A stretch of 64,000 bases of DNA, taken from Vibrio metoecus. GTDB taxonomy: Bacteria > Pseudomonadota > Gammaproteobacteria > Enterobacterales > Vibrionaceae. How positions within the stretch are numbered: position 1 is the stretch's first letter; each line of letters begins with the position of its first letter. The stretch spans positions 235,018 to 299,017 of the forward strand of contig NZ_JJMN01000070.1 of assembly GCF_000696385.1 (NCBI RefSeq). The letters are read 5' to 3'. Both the position numbers and the translations under genes were made by a program. Below are positions 1 through 8,722 of this stretch, in pieces. The notes under the pieces are model-generated. The model saw only the letters and a list, made by a program, of their open reading frames with translations, was not told the origin of the DNA and ran no database searches.

Positions 1-1087
1 TGATTTGCGAAGCTTCGGTCGTGATCACGCCTACGTTTAGTGAGGTTTCCACGACACCAGCGATGTCATCACTCATGCGGATCACGCCATTGGGGCAAGC
101 GTTGAGCGCGGCAATAAAACGTTGCTGTGTACCAGATGTCAGCATTTGAGCGTTGATCTCTTTGGTATCAAGGAAAGTCACCAGACTGGTTTCAACCTTA
201 CCCAACTCCGCTTTGAGTAAGTCAGTATAATGGTTAAATAGTGTTTCTAATTCGGCGACTCGGTTTTCTGGCAGTGCCACCGTCACAAACGCTTCACGTG
301 GAATAGCGTTACGCAGGCTACCGCCACGAAATTCGATTAAACGAAGTTCTAATTCTTTGGCATGTCCCGCTAAGAAGCGAGCCATCAGTTTGTTCGCGTT
401 ACCGCGGCCAGTGTGAATATCACAACCCGAATGGCCGCCTTTCAAGCCTTTCAAGGTCAGTTGACGTCCCACATAGCCAGCAGGAACTGCTTCACGTTCA
501 ATAGGGAAAGCAAACTCGGCATTCACGCCACCAGCGCAACCCATGTAAACTTCGCCTTCTTGTTCTGAGTCGGTATTGAGTAGGATATCGCCTTCCAGCC
601 AACCCTCTTTCAGACCAAAAGCGCCGGTCATCCCCGCCTCTTCATCAATAGTCAGTAAAACTTCAATTGGGCCGTGAGGAATATCTTTAGACGCTAAAAC
701 TGCAAGGCAAGAAGCCATGCCGATACCGTTGTCGGAACCTAAGGTCGTTCCTTTTGCCGTAACCCATTCGCCATCGATATAAGGTTGAATGGGGTCTTTA
801 GTGAAGTCATGGTCAGTGTCTTCATTCTTTTGCGGCACCATGTCAATGTGTGCTTGAAGTACCACACCTTTACGATTTTCCATGCCTGGTGTCGCCGGCT
901 TTTTAATAAAGACGTTGCCTGTTTCATCACGACGTACAGCGAAACCTTCTTCCTTTGCCCAGCCAATGATGTATTGAGCTAACGCCTCTTCATGTTTTGA
1001 AGGGTGTGGAATGGAACAGATGGTCGCAAAAAAAGGCCAAATAGGATTTGACGATAACTTACTGATTTCGGTTTGGAACTCAGACAC
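1..1087 (-). CDS. pepD: Aminoacyl-histidine dipeptidase PepD (5' part, cut by window edge)
   Basis: Cytosolic zinc dipeptidase (peptidase D, M20 family) that cleaves X-His dipeptides such as carnosine. The reverse strand reads open from a GTG at 1087 (SEFQTEISKL...) to the left edge, giving about 362 residues of a roughly 490-residue family. Visible M20 signatures are LQAHIDMVPQ, then LGSDNGIGMA, the DEEAGMTGAF segment and LNTDSEQEGEVYMGCAGG, which carry the metal ligands and the catalytic Asp/Glu. The GTG start is supported by AAGGAG seven bases upstream and by the family N-terminus. The C-terminus lies outside the window. It is divergent from the spacer leading to the purine permease. The family assignment is firm. 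Confidence 0.93.
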   Translation of the reverse strand, partial: MSEFQTEISKLSSNPIWPFFATICSIPHPSKHEEALAQYIIGWAKEEGFAVRRDETGNVFIKKPATPGMENRKGVVLQAHIDMVPQKNEDTDHDFTKDPIQPYIDGEWVTAKGTTLGSDNGIGMASCLAVLASKDIPHGPIEVLLTIDEEAGMTGAFGLKEGWLEGDILLNTDSEQEGEVYMGCAGGVNAEFAFPIEREAVPAGYVGRQLTLKGLKGGHSGCDIHTGRGNANKLMARFLAGHAKELELRLIEFRGGSLRNAIPREAFVTVALPENRVAELETLFNHYTDLLKAELGKVETSLVTFLDTKEINAQMLTSGTQQRFIAALNACPNGVIRMSDDIAGVVETSLNVGVITTEASQI

Positions 1088-1165
1088 AGATGACTCCTTA
1101 CTGTAGGTTTTCCCATTTATTCTCTTAGCCAAATTCGTTCATGGTAGAGAATTTACCTGTAACAG

Positions 1166-1324
1166 GTGGGTACTTTCGCTGCACAGCATATCACTGAGCT
1201 AGGCGGTGGTGTAGGTCAAAAAGTGCTAGGAATGCGGGTTTTACTTTTTTGGTCTTATGCCGCCGAACAGAGTAAAGCCTCTTGGTTGGCTAATGAAATG
1301 CATCAATATGCACTTTTGGTGTAA
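1166..1324 (+). CDS. Possible 52-residue small ORF, unassigned
   Basis: An open frame from GTG at 1166 to TAA at 1322-1324 would encode MGTFAAQHITELGGGVGQKV... ending in MHQYALLV. Its amino-acid composition looks protein-like, unlike most spacer sequence. I do not recognise a family, and no convincing ribosome binding site precedes the GTG. It could be a small protein, the 3' remnant of a decayed gene (a stop TAA sits just upstream in the same frame), or chance. It lies in the pepD-permease spacer. Confidence is low. Confidence 0.22.
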   Translation: MGTFAAQHITELGGGVGQKVLGMRVLLFWSYAAEQSKASWLANEMHQYALLV

Positions 1325-1382
1325 TTTAACTTTATAAAACTGTAATTTAATTACCTTAATATACTAACAGAGATCAAATAAA

Positions 1383-1484
1383 ATGATTTTTGTGATTTTA
1401 ATCACCATTTTTATTGTAATTAAATTTCTTGGTGGTATATTTATGTACAACTTCGCTAGCGAAGAAAAAACGCTCAAAGGATGA
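1383..1484 (+). CDS. Candidate 33-residue small membrane protein
   Basis: ATG at 1383 opens a 33-codon frame starting MIFVILITIFIVIKFLGG, a strongly hydrophobic stretch able to span a membrane. It is followed by a charged tail (FASEEKTLKG). Its TGA at 1482-1484 overlaps the ATG of a second small frame, as in translationally coupled pairs. It begins inside an AT-rich block that may favour hydrophobic codons by chance, and the ribosome binding site is weak. I know no homologue. The nearby intrinsic terminator at 1728-1759 suggests that the region is transcribed. Confidence 0.3.
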   Translation: MIFVILITIFIVIKFLGGIFMYNFASEEKTLKG

Positions 1485-1642
1485 GTCCGATTTATCGCCT
1501 CCATGGAACCGAGAAATCAAGTAAACAGTTTTTGATTTTAATGGTGATAGTTATGAATAAAGGTTTATCGTCTGTAATGTTCTGGAATCAACACGCTGTG
1601 TATACCGGTAACTTTGCATACCCTCGTAGCTTCGGTTACTAA
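1481..1642 (+). CDS. Candidate 53-residue small ORF overlapping the previous one
   Basis: ATG at 1481 overlaps the stop of the upstream small frame (ATGA), with AAAGG immediately before it. The frame runs MSPIYRLHGTEKSSKQFLIL... to a TAA at 1640-1642. An internal ATG at 1553 would give a 29-residue version (MNKGLSSVMFW...). The product has a short hydrophobic patch and an aromatic-rich C-terminus (NFAYPRSFGY). No family is recognised. It could be a leader peptide or a chance frame within a structured RNA, because hairpins begin directly after its stop. Confidence 0.28.
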   Translation: MSPIYRLHGTEKSSKQFLILMVIVMNKGLSSVMFWNQHAVYTGNFAYPRSFGY

Positions 1643-1727
1643 TACGCAAATTTTTGCGTCTCGAACAAGTTTTGTTCACCCCTAAATTAGAATTTATTGG
1701 CAACCAAATTTGGTTGATATGATTCAC

Positions 1728-1759
1728 CGCCATCTCTGTTGAGGTGGCGTTTTTTTTTT
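1728..1759 (+). terminator. Strong intrinsic terminator with no recognised upstream gene
   Basis: CGCCATCTC, loop TGTT, GAGGTGGCG, followed by ten T residues. The stem has nine pairs including one wobble. Its orientation is plus strand. It ends whatever is transcribed from the pepD-permease spacer. Confidence 0.85.
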
Positions 1760-1907
1760 GCGCTTTACAAAGATAACTGTCGATGTTGATCGCAACATTT
1801 TGTTTGTGAAGCTCAATTTTCCTTCCTCGTCCTAGGTCTTTTCCTTGTTTGCCTAGAAAACCAGCGCGCAGTCAGAATTGTGTCTGGAATTTGTTATTTG
1901 ATAACTC

Positions 1908-1913
1908 TATAAT
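1908..1913 (+). promoter_or_regulatory. Predicted -10 box of the permease-gpt promoter
   Basis: A perfect TATAAT 55 bases before the permease ATG. The -35 at the expected spacing (TGGAAT, 1885-1890) is poor. The PurR-like operator lies just downstream, where bound repressor would block initiation. Confidence 0.55.
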
Positions 1914-1928
1914 CGCCGCCAATCGTTT

Positions 1929-1944
1929 ACGCAACCGTTTACTT
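1929..1944 (+). promoter_or_regulatory. PurR-type operator upstream of the purine permease
   Basis: The 16-mer ACGCAACCGTTTACTT agrees at every fixed position with the PurR consensus ANGCAANCGNTTNCNT. It lies 24 bases before the permease start and just after a TATAAT. Known biology: PurR with hypoxanthine or guanine represses purine synthesis and uptake genes. Inference: this site makes permease-gpt expression purine-repressible. Confidence 0.75.
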
Positions 1945-1967
1945 TTTTATCTTTAAAGGATTCGAAC

Positions 1968-3260
1968 ATGCTGGAAAAGCTTTTTAAACTCAGTGAATAT
2001 CGTACTAACGTGCGTACTGAGATCCTCGCTGGGGTCACCACTTTCCTGACCATGGCTTACATTATTTTTGTTAACCCAGCGATTTTGTCGGATGCTGGCA
2101 TGGATCGCGGAGCTGTGTTTGTCGCGACCTGTTTGGCTGCAGCGATTGGCTGTTTCATCATGGGTTTTATCGCCAACTATCCGATCGCCCAAGCACCAGG
2201 TATGGGGCTTAACGCCTTCTTTACTTACGGTGTGGTTTTGGGCATGGGGCATACATGGCAAGTGGCACTGGCCGCTGTATTTTGCTCTGGTGTGCTGTTT
2301 ATCCTACTCAGCCTGTTCAAAATTCGTGAATGGATCATCAATTCAATTCCGCATTCTTTACGTACCGGCATCTCAGCGGGTATTGGCTTATTTTTGGCTT
2401 TCATCGCATTAAAAAATGCGGGTATCGTCGTCGATAACCCAGCGACACTGGTTTCACTCGGTGCGATCACCTCATTGCATGCGGTATTGGGCGCGGTAGG
2501 TTTCTTCCTGACGATTGGCTTGGTATACCGTGGCGTAAAAGGTGCGGTGATGATTGCCATTTTAGCGGTGACAGGCCTTGGCTTAGTTTTCGGTGATGTA
2601 CAGTGGGGCGGTGTGATGTCAGCGCCACCAAGCATTGCGCCGACATTCTTGCAACTGGATTTCTCTTCAGTCTTTGAATTGGGGATGATTTCAGTGGTGT
2701 TTGCTTTCCTATTTGTTGACTTGTTTGATACCGCAGGCACTTTGGTGGGCGTAGCGACAAAAGCAGATTTGATTGAAAAAGATGGCAAAATTCCTCGCCT
2801 AAATCGCGCACTGTTAGCGGATTCTACCGCGACTTCCGTTGGGGCATTGCTGGGTACTTCAAATACTACCTCGTACATCGAAAGTGTTTCCGGTGTCGCG
2901 GTAGGTGGACGTACGGGTTTAACCGCTGTGGTGGTTGGCATTTTGTTCCTTCTTGCATTATTCTTCTCGCCACTAGCGGGTATGATCCCAGCTTATGCAA
3001 CAGCGGGTGCACTTTTCTATGTAGCTATTCTGATGATGTCAGGTTTAGTGAGCATTGATTGGCGTGACCTGACTGAAGCGGCACCCACTGTTGTCACCTG
3101 TTTGATGATGCCTCTGACATTCTCAATTGCCGAAGGTATCTCACTGGGTTTCATTGCTTATGCGGCGATCAAACTCTTCAGTGGTAAAGGACGCAGCGTC
3201 TCCCTCAGTGTATGGGTGATGGCAGCCATTTTTGTCATCAAATACATTTTGGCAGCGTAA
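1968..3260 (+). CDS. AzgA-type NCS2 purine (hypoxanthine/guanine) permease
   Basis: A 430-residue inner-membrane permease of the nucleobase-cation symporter-2 superfamily, AzgA-like branch. Members import hypoxanthine, guanine or adenine with protons. The N-terminal FKLSEYRTNVRTEILAG and the TTFLTMAYIIFVNP segment are typical, as are APGMGLNAFFTYGVVL and the DLFDTAGTLVGVATKA motif. About a dozen hydrophobic segments are visible. The gene lies 37 bases before gpt, so the two probably form an uptake-plus-salvage operon under the PurR-type site. Which base is preferred cannot be read from the sequence. It resembles the E. coli YjcD/YgfQ (GhxP/GhxQ) group more than UraA. Confidence 0.88.
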   Translation: MLEKLFKLSEYRTNVRTEILAGVTTFLTMAYIIFVNPAILSDAGMDRGAVFVATCLAAAIGCFIMGFIANYPIAQAPGMGLNAFFTYGVVLGMGHTWQVALAAVFCSGVLFILLSLFKIREWIINSIPHSLRTGISAGIGLFLAFIALKNAGIVVDNPATLVSLGAITSLHAVLGAVGFFLTIGLVYRGVKGAVMIAILAVTGLGLVFGDVQWGGVMSAPPSIAPTFLQLDFSSVFELGMISVVFAFLFVDLFDTAGTLVGVATKADLIEKDGKIPRLNRALLADSTATSVGALLGTSNTTSYIESVSGVAVGGRTGLTAVVVGILFLLALFFSPLAGMIPAYATAGALFYVAILMMSGLVSIDWRDLTEAAPTVVTCLMMPLTFSIAEGISLGFIAYAAIKLFSGKGRSVSLSVWVMAAIFVIKYILAA

Positions 3261-3297
3261 GAGAAGAAATTATAAAAATTCAATTTAGGTTTATCAC

Positions 3298-3764
3298 ATG
3301 AGCAAAAAATTCGTTATCACCTGGGACAATATGCAGCATTACTGCCGTGAACTTGCACAGCGTCAAATGCCTGCAGAACAATGGAAAGGTATCTTGGGTG
3401 TCAGCCGTGGTGGCTTAGTTCCAGCTGCAATTCTCGCTCGTGAATTGGGTATTCGTTATGTAGATACTGTGTGTATCTCTAGCTATGACCATGATCACCA
3501 GCGTGATATGACAGTATTAAAAGCACCTGAGCATGACGGGGAAGGTTTCCTGATCATTGATGATCTCGTGGATAGCGGTGATACCGCGCGTAAAAATTCG
3601 CGAAATGTATCCAAAAAGCTAAATTTGTCACTGTGTGTGCTAAGCCTGCTGGTAAAGACTTGGTTGATGAATATGTAGTTGATATTCCACAAGACACTTG
3701 GATTGAACAGCCATGGGATATGGTTCTGTCCTACGTTGAGCCAGTCAATCGTAAGCAAAAGTAG
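3298..3764 (+). CDS. gpt: Xanthine-guanine phosphoribosyltransferase (two +1 frameshifts as sequenced)
   Basis: Salvage enzyme converting guanine, xanthine and hypoxanthine plus PRPP to their nucleotides, peripheral to the inner membrane. The N-terminal frame ([20 protein letters not shown]...) includes the PRPP-binding [13 protein letters not shown] motif. It breaks at an AAAAA run (3592-3596) and again at a second AAAAA (3613-3617). Removing one A from each restores [17 protein letters not shown]... through [15 protein letters not shown] to a TAG at 3762-3764, giving 154 residues, close to the E. coli length. As written, the frame stops at 3678. The two extra bases in A runs look like sequence error, although a genuine double frameshift cannot be excluded. 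It is co-directional with the permease. Confidence 0.88.
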
Positions 3765-3783
3765 TCTTTTTGCATAGAATTTG

Positions 3784-3813
3784 AAAATGACCCTTTCAAG
3801 GGTCATTTTTTTT
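3784..3813 (+). terminator. Intrinsic terminator after gpt
   Basis: AAAATGACCC, loop TTTCAA, GGGTCATTTT, followed by more T. It closes the permease-gpt unit. Confidence 0.88.
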
Positions 3814-3860
3814 AACTACTGTTAGGCCAACTTAGCGTAATGCCAGCATAGAGACTTGTC

Positions 3861-5108
3861 ATGTCAGAAGCGATCAGCAAAAACCTGTCTGAGACCCTAT
3901 TCCAAAACCATAAACAAGCCAAAGAAACGTCTTCGCTTACTCAATACATGCCAAGCAGTTTAGAGCTGTTAGATGCGCGTCGTGAGCAATCGTCCTCCGC
4001 TTGGTATCGTAACTTACGTCGTTTGCAATGGGTGTGGCAGGGGATTAATCCGGTTGAACAGGAAGAAGTGCTCGCGCGGATTGCGTCATCCACTCATTCG
4101 CGTACTCATGATGAATGGTTAGATACTGTAATGGGCTACCGCAGTGGTAACTGGACTTACGAGTGGACACGTGTTGGCATGTTGCATCAAAAGCAAGCGG
4201 CTGAACGTCAAGGCGAAGAGGCGGCTGATGAAATGTTCACTGCTGCACTCTGTTATAGCATCGCAGGTTATCCGCACCTTAAAAATGATAATTTGGCCTT
4301 ACAAGCGCAAGTTCTGGCCAATAACGCCTATCAAGAGGGCGCTAAACTCACCGGTTTTGTGGTTAAGCGTTTAGAATTTTCTTACCAAAACAAAAAAGTC
4401 GCAGGCTATCTGCACTTGTGTAATACGGATTCGCCTAAGCCTGTGGTGTTGGTCAGTGCGGGGTTAGACAGCCTACAAACCGATATGTGGCGTCTGTTTC
4501 GCGATTATTTAGCTAAGCGAGACATCGCTATGCTGACGATTGATATGCCATCACTTGGAGCAAGCTCACAATGGCCTCTGACGGAAGACTCGTCCTGTCT
4601 GCATCAAGCCGTACTGAATCAGTTGGCCGATCTGCCTTGGGTCGACCATTTCCGTGTCGGGCTAATCGGTTTTCGTTTTGGTGGTAACTCAATGACCCGC
4701 CTTGCTTTTCTCGAATCGGACAAAATAAAAGCCTGTGTTGCGTTAGGGGCTCCGATCCACGATATTTTTACCTCGCCGAACAAATTAGCGGGTATGCCGA
4801 AAATGTATCTTGATGTTCTGGCATCACGCTTAGGGAAAAACGTAGTCGATGTGCGCAGCTTAGCGGGGCAATTGATGGCGTGGTCGCTGAAAGTACAGGG
4901 GTTCATGTCTGGCCGCAGAACCAAAACGCCGATCTTGGCACTCGGGTTAGAAGGGGATCCGGTATCACCTTATTCAGACAATCAACTTGTGGCACTGTTT
5001 AGTCATGGTGGACAAGCAAAGAAAGTAAAAAGTAAAACAATTTCACAGGGATATGAGCAATCCCTCGATTTGGCAATAAACTGGCTAGAAGATGAACTTT
5101 GCAAGTGA
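3861..5108 (+). CDS. frsA: FrsA (YafA) alpha/beta hydrolase-fold protein
   Basis: A 415-residue cytosolic protein of the FrsA/YafA family, first known as a partner of glucose-specific enzyme IIA and proposed to shift fermentation/respiration balance. An esterase-like alpha/beta fold is visible: VVLVSAGLDSLQTDMWRLFRDYL, then the elbow region VGLIGFRFGGNSMTRLAFLE. Family numbering for a nucleophile is uncertain because the classical GxSxG is replaced by GFRFG. The ATG is preceded by a weak ribosome site (AGAGACTTGTC). It precedes crl, matching the gpt-frsA-crl-proBA order of enteric bacteria. Confidence 0.9.
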   Translation: MSEAISKNLSETLFQNHKQAKETSSLTQYMPSSLELLDARREQSSSAWYRNLRRLQWVWQGINPVEQEEVLARIASSTHSRTHDEWLDTVMGYRSGNWTYEWTRVGMLHQKQAAERQGEEAADEMFTAALCYSIAGYPHLKNDNLALQAQVLANNAYQEGAKLTGFVVKRLEFSYQNKKVAGYLHLCNTDSPKPVVLVSAGLDSLQTDMWRLFRDYLAKRDIAMLTIDMPSLGASSQWPLTEDSSCLHQAVLNQLADLPWVDHFRVGLIGFRFGGNSMTRLAFLESDKIKACVALGAPIHDIFTSPNKLAGMPKMYLDVLASRLGKNVVDVRSLAGQLMAWSLKVQGFMSGRRTKTPILALGLEGDPVSPYSDNQLVALFSHGGQAKKVKSKTISQGYEQSLDLAINWLEDELCK

Positions 5109-5254
5109 CATTTTCATAAAAGTCATCAAGATTAAACATTAAGTGGCGAATGTTTGTTCGTCCAATAATTAAATTTTCCCAATGACTTGGTGTTGCCACG
5201 CCAAGTTGCTAGGGGATGAAAATGGCTCTTGATTGCTGCTTATGGAGATGAACT

Positions 5255-5644
5255 ATGTCAGAGATGACCAAAACCCCCACCCACTACCGTCTACTTTCAA
5301 CGTTGAAAGCTATTGGCCCCTATTTACGGGAAGGGCAGTGTAGTGAGCAAGTCTATTTATTTGATTGTCTCGCCTCGTGTGTTAACGATAAAAAATCCCC
5401 TGAAAAACGAGAGTTTTGGGGCTGGTGGATGGTATTGACCCACCACGAGCAGGAAATGTCTGCGTGTTACCATATTGGCCGTTATACGCTCTCAGGAGAT
5501 TGGATAGCGGAAGAAATTCCCGATGCGGCACAAAACGAAGTGAAGCACACCCAGACTGAATTTCACAAAAAGTTGGAGAAAACGTTACGCGAACGTTTCG
5601 AAATGACCTTAGCTGTTGCTAGCGAGTCAGCCGATTTTGCTTAA
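5255..5644 (+). CDS. crl: Crl, sigma-S-binding transcription factor
   Basis: A 129-residue small cytosolic protein that helps RpoS (sigma S) load onto core RNA polymerase, favouring stationary-phase and curli-type genes. Recognisable Crl features are HYRLLSTLKAIGPYLREGQC near the N-terminus and the Trp-rich REFWGWWMVL segment. ATG at 5255 is used; the next ATG at 5264 (MTKTPTHY) is an alternative. It lies between frsA and proB as in E. coli and is followed by a clear terminator. Confidence 0.92.
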   Translation: MSEMTKTPTHYRLLSTLKAIGPYLREGQCSEQVYLFDCLASCVNDKKSPEKREFWGWWMVLTHHEQEMSACYHIGRYTLSGDWIAEEIPDAAQNEVKHTQTEFHKKLEKTLRERFEMTLAVASESADFA

Positions 5645-5670
5645 TTGACCCAGTTCAATCGTTAACCTAA

Positions 5671-5699
5671 AGAAAAAGGTGCTTTTGCACCTTTTTCTG
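5671..5699 (+). terminator. Intrinsic terminator after crl
   Basis: AGAAAAAGGTGC, loop TTTT, GCACCTTTTTCT. This is a near-perfect symmetric stem with a T tract, and it could work in both directions. Confidence 0.85.
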
Positions 5700-5764
5700 C
5701 TTGTGCAATGCAGTGCGGATTGCTAAAACATCGTCTCTTAAAGTTTTTCTCGACAGAAGCAATC

Positions 5765-6898
5765 ATGACTACAAATCAACGAAGCGCAAAGGCTCCACAA
5801 ACGGTTGTTGTGAAGCTGGGAACCAGTGTTCTGACCGGTGGTACTCTTGCGCTGGATCGAGCTCATATGGTTGAGCTTGCACGCCAGTGTGCAGAACTGA
5901 AAAAACAAGGTCACTCAGTAGTGATCGTGACTTCGGGTGCCATTGCGGCAGGCCGTGAGCACTTAGGTTACCCTGCGCTGCCCAACGCGATCTCCAGCAA
6001 GCAACTGCTGGCCGCTGTTGGGCAAAGTCGTTTGATTCAAGTATGGGAATCGCTGTTTGCGATTTACGGCATCAAAATTGGTCAGATGCTGCTAACACGT
6101 GCCGATCTTGATGATCGTGAACGTTTCCTTAATGCGCGTGACACCATCAATGCTTTGGTTGAAAACGGTATTGTGCCTGTGGTCAACGAAAACGATGCGG
6201 TGGCGACCAACGAAATCAAAGTCGGTGACAACGACAATCTATCGGCATTGGTCGGGATTTTGTGTGGCGCGGATAAGCTGCTGCTACTGACCGATCAAAA
6301 AGGCTTGTTTACGGCCGACCCGCGTAAAGATCCCAATGCTCAACTGATCAAAGAAGTGACCACTATTGATGACACACTGCGCAAAATTGCCGGTGGCAGT
6401 GGTACTACACTCGGTACCGGTGGCATGGCGACCAAACTGCAAGCGGCAGATATTGCACGCCGTGCTGGGATTGAAGTCATCATTGCGGCAGGTCGTGCGC
6501 CCAATGTGATTTTTGATTCGTTGAGCGAGGAGCCACAAGGTACGCGTTTCTTAGCCTTGGAAGAAGCCTTAGAAAACCGTAAACGGTGGATTTTAGCGGG
6601 ACCTGCGGCTTCTGGTGACATTGTGATTGATGATGGTGCAGTGAAAGCCGTATTCAACAAAGGCAGTAGCTTGTTAGCCAAAGGCGTTATACGCGTACAA
6701 GGCCATTTCAATCGTGGTGAAGTGGTACGTGTTCTGGACAAACAAAACCACTTGGTTGCGCGTGGCATTTCAGCCTATGCCCATGATGCTTTAGCCGAAA
6801 TTGCGGGTAAGCACAGTAAAGAGATCATCGATATTTTAGGCTACGATCACGGCTCAGAAGTGATCCACCGCGACGACATGGTCGTGATTCAAGAATAA
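5765..6898 (+). CDS. proB: Glutamate 5-kinase ProB
   Basis: First step of proline synthesis: phosphorylates glutamate to gamma-glutamyl phosphate in the cytosol and is feedback-inhibited by proline. 377 residues from ATG at 5765 ([20 protein letters not shown]). The amino-acid-kinase domain shows [36 protein letters not shown] and [14 protein letters not shown]-terminal PUA domain starts near residue 280 ([13 protein letters not shown]). An upstream in-frame start at 5708 would add 19 residues that overlap the crl terminator, so I prefer 5765. It is followed 11 bases later by proA, so the two form an operon. Confidence 0.95.
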   Translation: MTTNQRSAKAPQTVVVKLGTSVLTGGTLALDRAHMVELARQCAELKKQGHSVVIVTSGAIAAGREHLGYPALPNAISSKQLLAAVGQSRLIQVWESLFAIYGIKIGQMLLTRADLDDRERFLNARDTINALVENGIVPVVNENDAVATNEIKVGDNDNLSALVGILCGADKLLLLTDQKGLFTADPRKDPNAQLIKEVTTIDDTLRKIAGGSGTTLGTGGMATKLQAADIARRAGIEVIIAAGRAPNVIFDSLSEEPQGTRFLALEEALENRKRWILAGPAASGDIVIDDGAVKAVFNKGSSLLAKGVIRVQGHFNRGEVVRVLDKQNHLVARGISAYAHDALAEIAGKHSKEIIDILGYDHGSEVIHRDDMVVIQE

Positions 6899-6909
6899 AG
6901 GAGAGAATG

Positions 6910-8160
6910 ATGGATTTAACCGTACTCGGTAAAGCGGCCAAAGCGGCCTCTTTTCAACTGGCAACGGCCAGTACCGCGCAAAAAAATCAGGCTCTCGCGA
7001 TTATGGCCGAGCAGTTGGAAGCGCAAAGCGCGAGTATTCTCGCAGCGAATGATAAAGATATTGCGCTCGGACGCGAGGCGGGTTTGTCTGACGCCATGTT
7101 GGATCGTCTGCTGCTCAATGAGGCTCGCTTACAAGCGATCGCCAATGATGTGCGTAACGTGATCAAGTTAAACGATCCGGTGGGCAGCGAAATCGATAGC
7201 CGCGTATTGGAAAACGGCATGTCGCTGGCGCGTCGTCGCGTACCACTTGGTGTGGTGGGCGTGATTTATGAAGCTCGCCCGAACGTCACCATTGATATTG
7301 CTGCACTGTGTTTAAAAACTGGTAATGCTGCGATTTTGCGTGGTGGTAAAGAGACCTTTTTCTCTAACATGGAACTGGTCAAAGTGATCCAGTCGGCGTT
7401 GGATAAAGCTGGTTTGCCTGCAGCTTCCGTACAGTACATTGAAAAACCGGATCGTGAACTGGTCACTCAACTACTTAAGATGGATGATTACGTGGATATG
7501 ATCATTCCGCGTGGCGGTGCGGGTCTGCACAAAATGTGTAAAGAAAACAGCACTGTGCCAGTGATCATCGGTGGATTTGGTATCAGCCACATTTTCGTGG
7601 ATGAAAGTGCCGATCTGGATAAATCGGTCGCTGTGATTGAAAACGCCAAAGTACAACGTCCTTCCGCGTGTAATGCACTGGACACCTTATTGGTGCATCA
7701 AGCGATTGCCAAACCGTTATTGGAAAAATTGGTCGCAAAATTGAATGACAAAGTGGCATTTGTTGCTGAACCCAAAGCCAAAGCACTGATGAGTGCCGCG
7801 GCCGAGCTGCGTGATGCGCAAGTGGGCGATTTTGATACTGAATGGCTCAGTTACACCTTAGGGGTGAAAGTGGTACAAGACGTGCAAGAAGCCATTGATC
7901 ACATGCGTGAACACAATGCGAGCCACTCGGATGCGATCATGACCAATGATCTCTACAATGCTGAGCTGTTTGTAAATACAGCAGGTTCAGCGGCAGTGTA
8001 TGTCAACGCCTCTACTCGTTTTACCGATGGTGCTCAGTTTGGTTTAGGCGCAGAAGTGGCGGTCTCGACGCAAAAACTGCACGCGCGTGGCCCAATGGGG
8101 CTGGAAGAGCTCACCAGTTACAAATGGGTAGGTAAAGCCAATTACCTGTCACGCAGCTAA
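6910..8160 (+). CDS. proA: Gamma-glutamyl phosphate reductase ProA
   Basis: Second proline-pathway enzyme: NADPH reduction of glutamyl-5-phosphate to glutamate semialdehyde. 416 residues with the aldehyde-dehydrogenase-like fold. [20 protein letters not shown] and [10 protein letters not shown] lie in the cofactor region, and the catalytic Cys is in [15 protein letters not shown]. Two tandem ATGs (6907, 6910) are present. The second has better spacing from GGAGA (6900-6904) and gives the usual N-terminus [11 protein letters not shown]. It is co-transcribed with proB, whose product it probably contacts to channel the labile intermediate. Confidence 0.95.
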   Translation: MDLTVLGKAAKAASFQLATASTAQKNQALAIMAEQLEAQSASILAANDKDIALGREAGLSDAMLDRLLLNEARLQAIANDVRNVIKLNDPVGSEIDSRVLENGMSLARRRVPLGVVGVIYEARPNVTIDIAALCLKTGNAAILRGGKETFFSNMELVKVIQSALDKAGLPAASVQYIEKPDRELVTQLLKMDDYVDMIIPRGGAGLHKMCKENSTVPVIIGGFGISHIFVDESADLDKSVAVIENAKVQRPSACNALDTLLVHQAIAKPLLEKLVAKLNDKVAFVAEPKAKALMSAAAELRDAQVGDFDTEWLSYTLGVKVVQDVQEAIDHMREHNASHSDAIMTNDLYNAELFVNTAGSAAVYVNASTRFTDGAQFGLGAEVAVSTQKLHARGPMGLEELTSYKWVGKANYLSRS

Positions 8161-8183
8161 AAATCCAAGTAAAGATGTGATGT

Positions 8184-8208
8184 AAAGGGGCTTCATGCCC
8201 CTTTTTCT
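8184..8208 (+). terminator. Intrinsic terminator after proBA
   Basis: AAAGGGGC, loop TTCAT, GCCCCTTTTTCT. Confidence 0.85.
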
Positions 8209-8260
8209 TTGGCTCTCAAGAGGACATCGGCTACACTGGTTGCCTTGTTATGGAGGTAAT

Positions 8261-8710
8261 ATGCATTGTCCTTTCTGTTCTGAAAACGATACCAAAGTGA
8301 TTGACTCACGTTTGGTGGCTGACGGACATCAAGTGCGCCGTCGTCGTCAGTGTCTGGCTTGTAATGAACGCTTTACTACCTTTGAAAGCGCGGAATTAGT
8401 TATGCCGCGAGTGATTAAATCGAACGGTAATCGTGAGCCTTTTGATGAAGAGAAAATGATTGGTGGCTTGCAACGTGCTTTGGAAAAACGCCCAGTAAGC
8501 TCCGATGCGATCGAACTGGCGATCAGCACCATCAAATCCAAGTTGCGCGCCACGGGTGAGCGCGAAGTGCCGAGCAAATTGATTGGTAATTTGGTGATGG
8601 AGCAATTAAAAGTGCTGGATAAAGTGGCCTATATTCGCTTTGCTTCCGTATATCGTAGCTTTGAAGATGTCCGTGAGTTTGGTGAAGAGATCGCCAAATT
8701 ACAGGATTAA
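8261..8710 (+). CDS. nrdR: NrdR, transcriptional repressor of ribonucleotide reductase genes
   Basis: A 149-residue zinc-ribbon/ATP-cone regulator that senses ATP/dATP and represses nrd operons. The zinc ribbon is MHCPFC...[12 protein letters not shown] (Cys pairs near residues 3/6 and 31/34). The ATP-cone starts around [22 protein letters not shown] at 8261 has GGAGG six bases upstream. The longer frame from 8195 lacks family similarity and overlaps the proA terminator. It heads the rib-nus cluster, as in most gamma-proteobacteria. Confidence 0.95.
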   Translation: MHCPFCSENDTKVIDSRLVADGHQVRRRRQCLACNERFTTFESAELVMPRVIKSNGNREPFDEEKMIGGLQRALEKRPVSSDAIELAISTIKSKLRATGEREVPSKLIGNLVMEQLKVLDKVAYIRFASVYRSFEDVREFGEEIAKLQD

Positions 8711-8722
8711 TGCACAGCGACT

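Larger units (their letters stand above)
1440..1760 (+). ncRNA. Candidate structured RNA or leader region ending in a terminator
   Basis: No known gene lies here, yet the plus strand shows consecutive hairpins: CTTCGC-TA-GCGAAG (1451-1464), ACGCAAA-TT-TTTGCGT (1644-1659), GAACAA-GTT-TTGTTC (1663-1677), CAACCA-AATT-TGGTTG (1701-1716), then a terminator at 1728-1759. This density, closed by an intrinsic terminator well before the purine permease, suggests a small RNA or the structured end of a short mRNA. It matches no riboswitch or sRNA family I know. The boundaries are approximate. Confidence 0.35.

Noticed and set aside
2225..2941. Long minus-strand frame (238 codons) opposite the purine permease
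   Set aside because: It lies entirely within the permease gene, its composition is Pro/Thr/Lys-rich as expected from a mirrored coding strand, and it has no ribosome site.
5708..5764. Longer proB start
   Set aside because: It would begin in the crl terminator region and add residues absent from ProB proteins.
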